12,500 nt of DNA, from NCBI GenBank assembly GCA_015478945.1, contig JABUQX010113362.1:7501-20000 (forward strand), given 5' to 3'. Under the pieces are notes generated by a model that saw only the letters and a program-made list of their open reading frames with translations, was not told the origin of the DNA and searched no databases. A program made the position numbers and the translations under genes. Position 1 is the stretch's first letter; the number at the start of each line of letters is the position of its first letter. Below are positions 9,736 through 12,500 of the stretch, piece after piece. The DNA comes from Trachelipus rathkii (Eukaryota > Arthropoda > Malacostraca > Isopoda > Trachelipodidae).

Positions 9736-10725
9736 GATATGCTCCTGGTGTCCGGAAATGTATTCACGTGATGAATTTCACCTTGAAAAGTGGTAGCTGG
9801 ATTTCAAGATTCTTTTTGCGATCGTGATGAGTTGATCCCCCTTTAATTTTATTTTGGTCATACTGTAAGATCTCATTATCATCTTTCAATACTGTTCTTA
9901 CCTCTGTATCTGCCTTCATTGTCAAATAATGTTCCTGTTTCCAAGTGTTTTTGCAATCTTTTAAATAAAGGAATATCTGGCCCTTTAGTGGGTGGAAGTT
10001 ATTCTTTACTGAAAACTCTCTGCAATACAATTTCATAAATGTGATGTCGACAAGCAAAAATATGATATCACGGTTTAGTTTTTGTTCAGAAAATAACAAT
10101 ACACCATTCCAGCTCCCTGTATTACTAACAGTTGTCCAAAAGCTAACTTGAACGGTGTCTGGTAGTGGCCATTCCCGGTAGTGTATCATATACAGCTGAT
10201 GAATGGGATCTCTTTACCCTGTTCTGATAAAAGCTCTGGAACTCCAGAAGTTTCTACGTTGAAGTTGTTTGCTATCACTGGGTAATATCTGAAGCATTTT
10301 AGAATCCCATTGAATAACTACATAATTTAATTTCGAATTATTAAATTTGGATCTAACGCTTAATGTTGCTTGCTTATGAAATTCTTCTCTACCCCTTTTA
10401 ATGGACGTGCGGTTAATGACATATTCTCTTTGAGTTAAATTTTGAGCCTCAATGCAGAAGCTGTCAATATATGAACAGCATCTTTATCGCTAACGCATTT
10501 ATCTACTGCTGCTGAGAGTCTAGGTGTCAAGATTTCTTTCCTCTTTCCTAACTCGTTTGGGTGAAGCGTGAGTACTCTGAAACGACACATTACTTTCTAT
10601 TTCAGGGTATTCGTCGATATCTGACGTACCTGGATTGCTCGGTAAAGGAATAGTTTCTGCTGTAGTTTCTATCTGGGTGTCCTGAGTTTCGTTATCCTCT
10701 GATGAGGATAACAAATAATTACATT

Positions 10726-10875
10726 CTGAAATATACATTTCAAACAACGATTTCTCGATATTATGACAGACAATAGCGTTGCGAAATATGATATGTTAGG
10801 AACATGCAGGTTGACAGTAAGTGCAATTATTGAAATTTAGAATTATTTAAAATTGAATTACATAACTTCACTAAC
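10726..10875 (-). other. Probable 150-bp intron of the transposase-like gene
   Basis: On the minus strand, ACAAATTCAG/GTTAGTGA is the donor and ATATTTCAG/AATGT the acceptor. Splicing joins TTNS to ECNYLLSSSEDNE in the same frame as the upstream block, so the phase is kept. The intron is short and AT-rich, as is common in compact invertebrate genes. Confidence 0.5.
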
Positions 10876-11279
10876 CTGAATTTGTAGTGGTTAAAAGCTG
10901 CTTTCCTCTTCTTTACAATTCCTTTGCTACTCGTTCAGCCTTCCGTACTTCTGCGGTTGTTACCTTCTTATCTACACCCAACAAGCAACCAACAAGTGCT
11001 TTTAGTCGCTGCCCATGTAAAATCTTTCTATCTTCCTCTATTTAGATCATACCTATTGAATTTCCATGGTATATATCGAACAGATCATCTAGACTATTTT
11101 CAAATTCTTTTTCTTTTTGTCTATATCTCACTCTTTCTTTCTTTTTTGTGCTTTTCTAGTCCGCGATGATATTCGTATAACGTTTTACATTTCTTGATGC
11201 AGTCCGAACGATCTTGTGTTGATATACATGCCTTTTCCCAGAACAATAAACATTAATCAATTACAAAAGATGCACTATC

Positions 11280-11723
11280 ATATATATTTAACTTTACTGT
11301 GCGCAAGTTAAAAAATAGGACAAGAAAAACATCTCTTCGGAGTTTACTCCCAGTAATTTGATTTTTCATTGAACCGATGAGAAAAAGTTCATTCCGTGAC
11401 ATATTTAATTTTAATAATAACCTAAAATATATTAGAATACTGTAATATTTTATAAAAGGAAATTATATTACTACACTCCTGATCACTATGCTGTGTGAAC
11501 TTCATCTGACAAGGTATAAAAATGCACGCACTAACCCACCCGAGGCAGCATAACAACTGCCGCAAGTTAATACTTTGAAAAATCCTATTAGCTCCAACAT
11601 AGCAACTTTTACGTGGACGGCACTGGTTGTTGCTAACCGATTGACCTCAAACTTGAAATGGAATACTTTAAGATGATATGGGATCCTGTATATAAATGCA
11701 ATAACTTCAAAAATAAGGACCAA

Positions 11724-11727
<4 letters not shown>
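11280..11727. other. Unassigned stretch
   Basis: No domain recognised. A minus-strand frame of 73 codons at 11502-11723 looks locally protein-like (FKFEVNRLATTSAVHVK) but matches nothing I know. It could also be a dispersed non-coding repeat, since TCAAGTTTGAGGTC on its minus strand resembles 110-150. Confidence 0.4.
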
Positions 11728-12152
<425 letters not shown>

Positions 12153-12202
12153 GATTTTATCTCGAATATTAAAGGACATAAGAGCTTTTTTTTTTATTTA
12201 TT

Positions 12203-12483
12203 GGTCGATTTAGACACGAAACTTTGTATATATATTATTTACTATATAATTTAGATACTCTGCTAGTTTCATAACGCTAGTATATCTAGTTTTAGAATTA
12301 TTAAAATTTAAAGTTAGAAGAGCCGGTGAGAATTTCTTGGCCAAGATTATGGCAATCCTCTTTTGACAGTTTCGATTGAAACTTATATCTTTTCAATTAT
12401 TTAGATTATATATACAAATTATATATCCACAGAAAACAAACTCCATTTTTTATGCTACCTTGGTTTCATAATCTAAATCGACC
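12203..12483. repeat. Inverted repeat, about 20-bp arms
   Basis: GGTCGATTTAGACACGAAAC at 12203-12222 is mirrored by GTTTCATAATCTAAATCGACC at 12463-12483. The shared parts are GGTCGATTTAGA and GAAAC. The 240-base interior has no recognised coding signal. It may be a MITE-like element or the edge of a larger repeat that leaves the window at 12500. Confidence 0.55.
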
Positions 12484-12500
12484 CCCTTGGCTCATCACGA

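Larger units (their letters stand above)
9728..11279 (-). pseudogene. Transposase-like pseudogene, N-terminal two thirds with intron
   Basis: Reading leftward from 11279, recognisable blocks appear in order: LLFWEKACISTQDRSDCIKK, LYEYHRGLEKHKK, SLDDLFDIYHGN, EEDRKILHGQR, GVDKKVTTAEVRKAER. After the intron come an acidic spacer (SSSEDNETQ), RLSAAVDKCVSDKDAVHIL, YVINRTSIKRGREEFHKQ, YVVIQWDSKML, GVPELLSEQGKEI, TVSNTGSWNG, SEQKLNRDIIFL and finally HFRTPGAYHL at the insertion edge. From memory this order fits a multicopy, largely unnamed invertebrate family with a DTTxSNTGxxNG...EQKL signature, which I take to be a hAT-like RNase H-fold transposase. Here the expected Asp is Trp (10136-10138). Frame changes and stops (for example TAA in the KEL block) make it non-functional. 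The start codon is not identifiable. The C-terminal third is at 3277-3825. The family name and fold are inferences. Confidence 0.65.

Noticed and set aside
10924..11169. 81-codon plus-strand frame
   Set aside because: It is antisense to exon 1 of the transposase-like pseudogene, whose blocks are clearly on the minus strand.
12284..12291. ATCTAGTT as the partner target-site duplication of the hAT end at 3130
   Set aside because: An 8-mer match is likely by chance in 12 kb of AT-rich DNA, and no hAT terminus directly precedes it (only ACGCTAGTAT).

Overview
The window looks like gene-poor, very AT-rich nuclear DNA from an invertebrate, perhaps an arthropod. That guess rests on transposon families and base composition only. 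It holds no intact protein gene, no tRNA or rRNA I can recognise, no CRISPR array and no operon. About a fifth of it is (TA)n microsatellite in at least ten tracts. Most long Tyr-Ile-Tyr-Ile reading frames are artefacts of these tracts.

The backbone is a decayed minus-strand transposase-like gene of about 640 codons. Its N-terminal two thirds lie at 11279-9728 and include a small GT-AG intron. Its C-terminal third lies at 3825-3277. The halves are separated by a 5.9 kb insertion (3826-9727) with hAT-type ends (CGGTGTTTCCCAAACT, and CAGCGGTTCCCAAACT on the other strand), flanked by an 8-bp target-site duplication with two differences (CCCCAAGT / CCTTAAGT). The protein reads on exactly across the duplication (PGAYHL then RWLGK), so the nesting order is clear.

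The insertion contains, left to right: a 136-bp palindromic MITE (3933-4068); a composite repeat with inverted arms inside TA tracts (about 4095-5641); a 5'-truncated Jockey-like non-LTR retrotransposon on the minus strand (8309-6085) with a dead reverse transcriptase (YADD to YTVD) and a C-terminal CCHC motif, bounded by TA tracts on both sides; and an unassigned stretch (8723-9172). I see no hAT transposase inside, so the insertion is either non-autonomous or gutted.

Left of the backbone gene (1-3276) are AT-rich non-coding DNA, TA tracts, a short piece resembling a non-LTR 3' end with an (AAT)n tail (1603-1745), and another hAT-type terminus at 3130. Right of it (11280-12500) are unassigned sequence, a large TA tract and a 20-bp inverted repeat (12203/12483). 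The features are layers of parasitic DNA rather than a working system; the clearest result is the reconstructed order of insertions.
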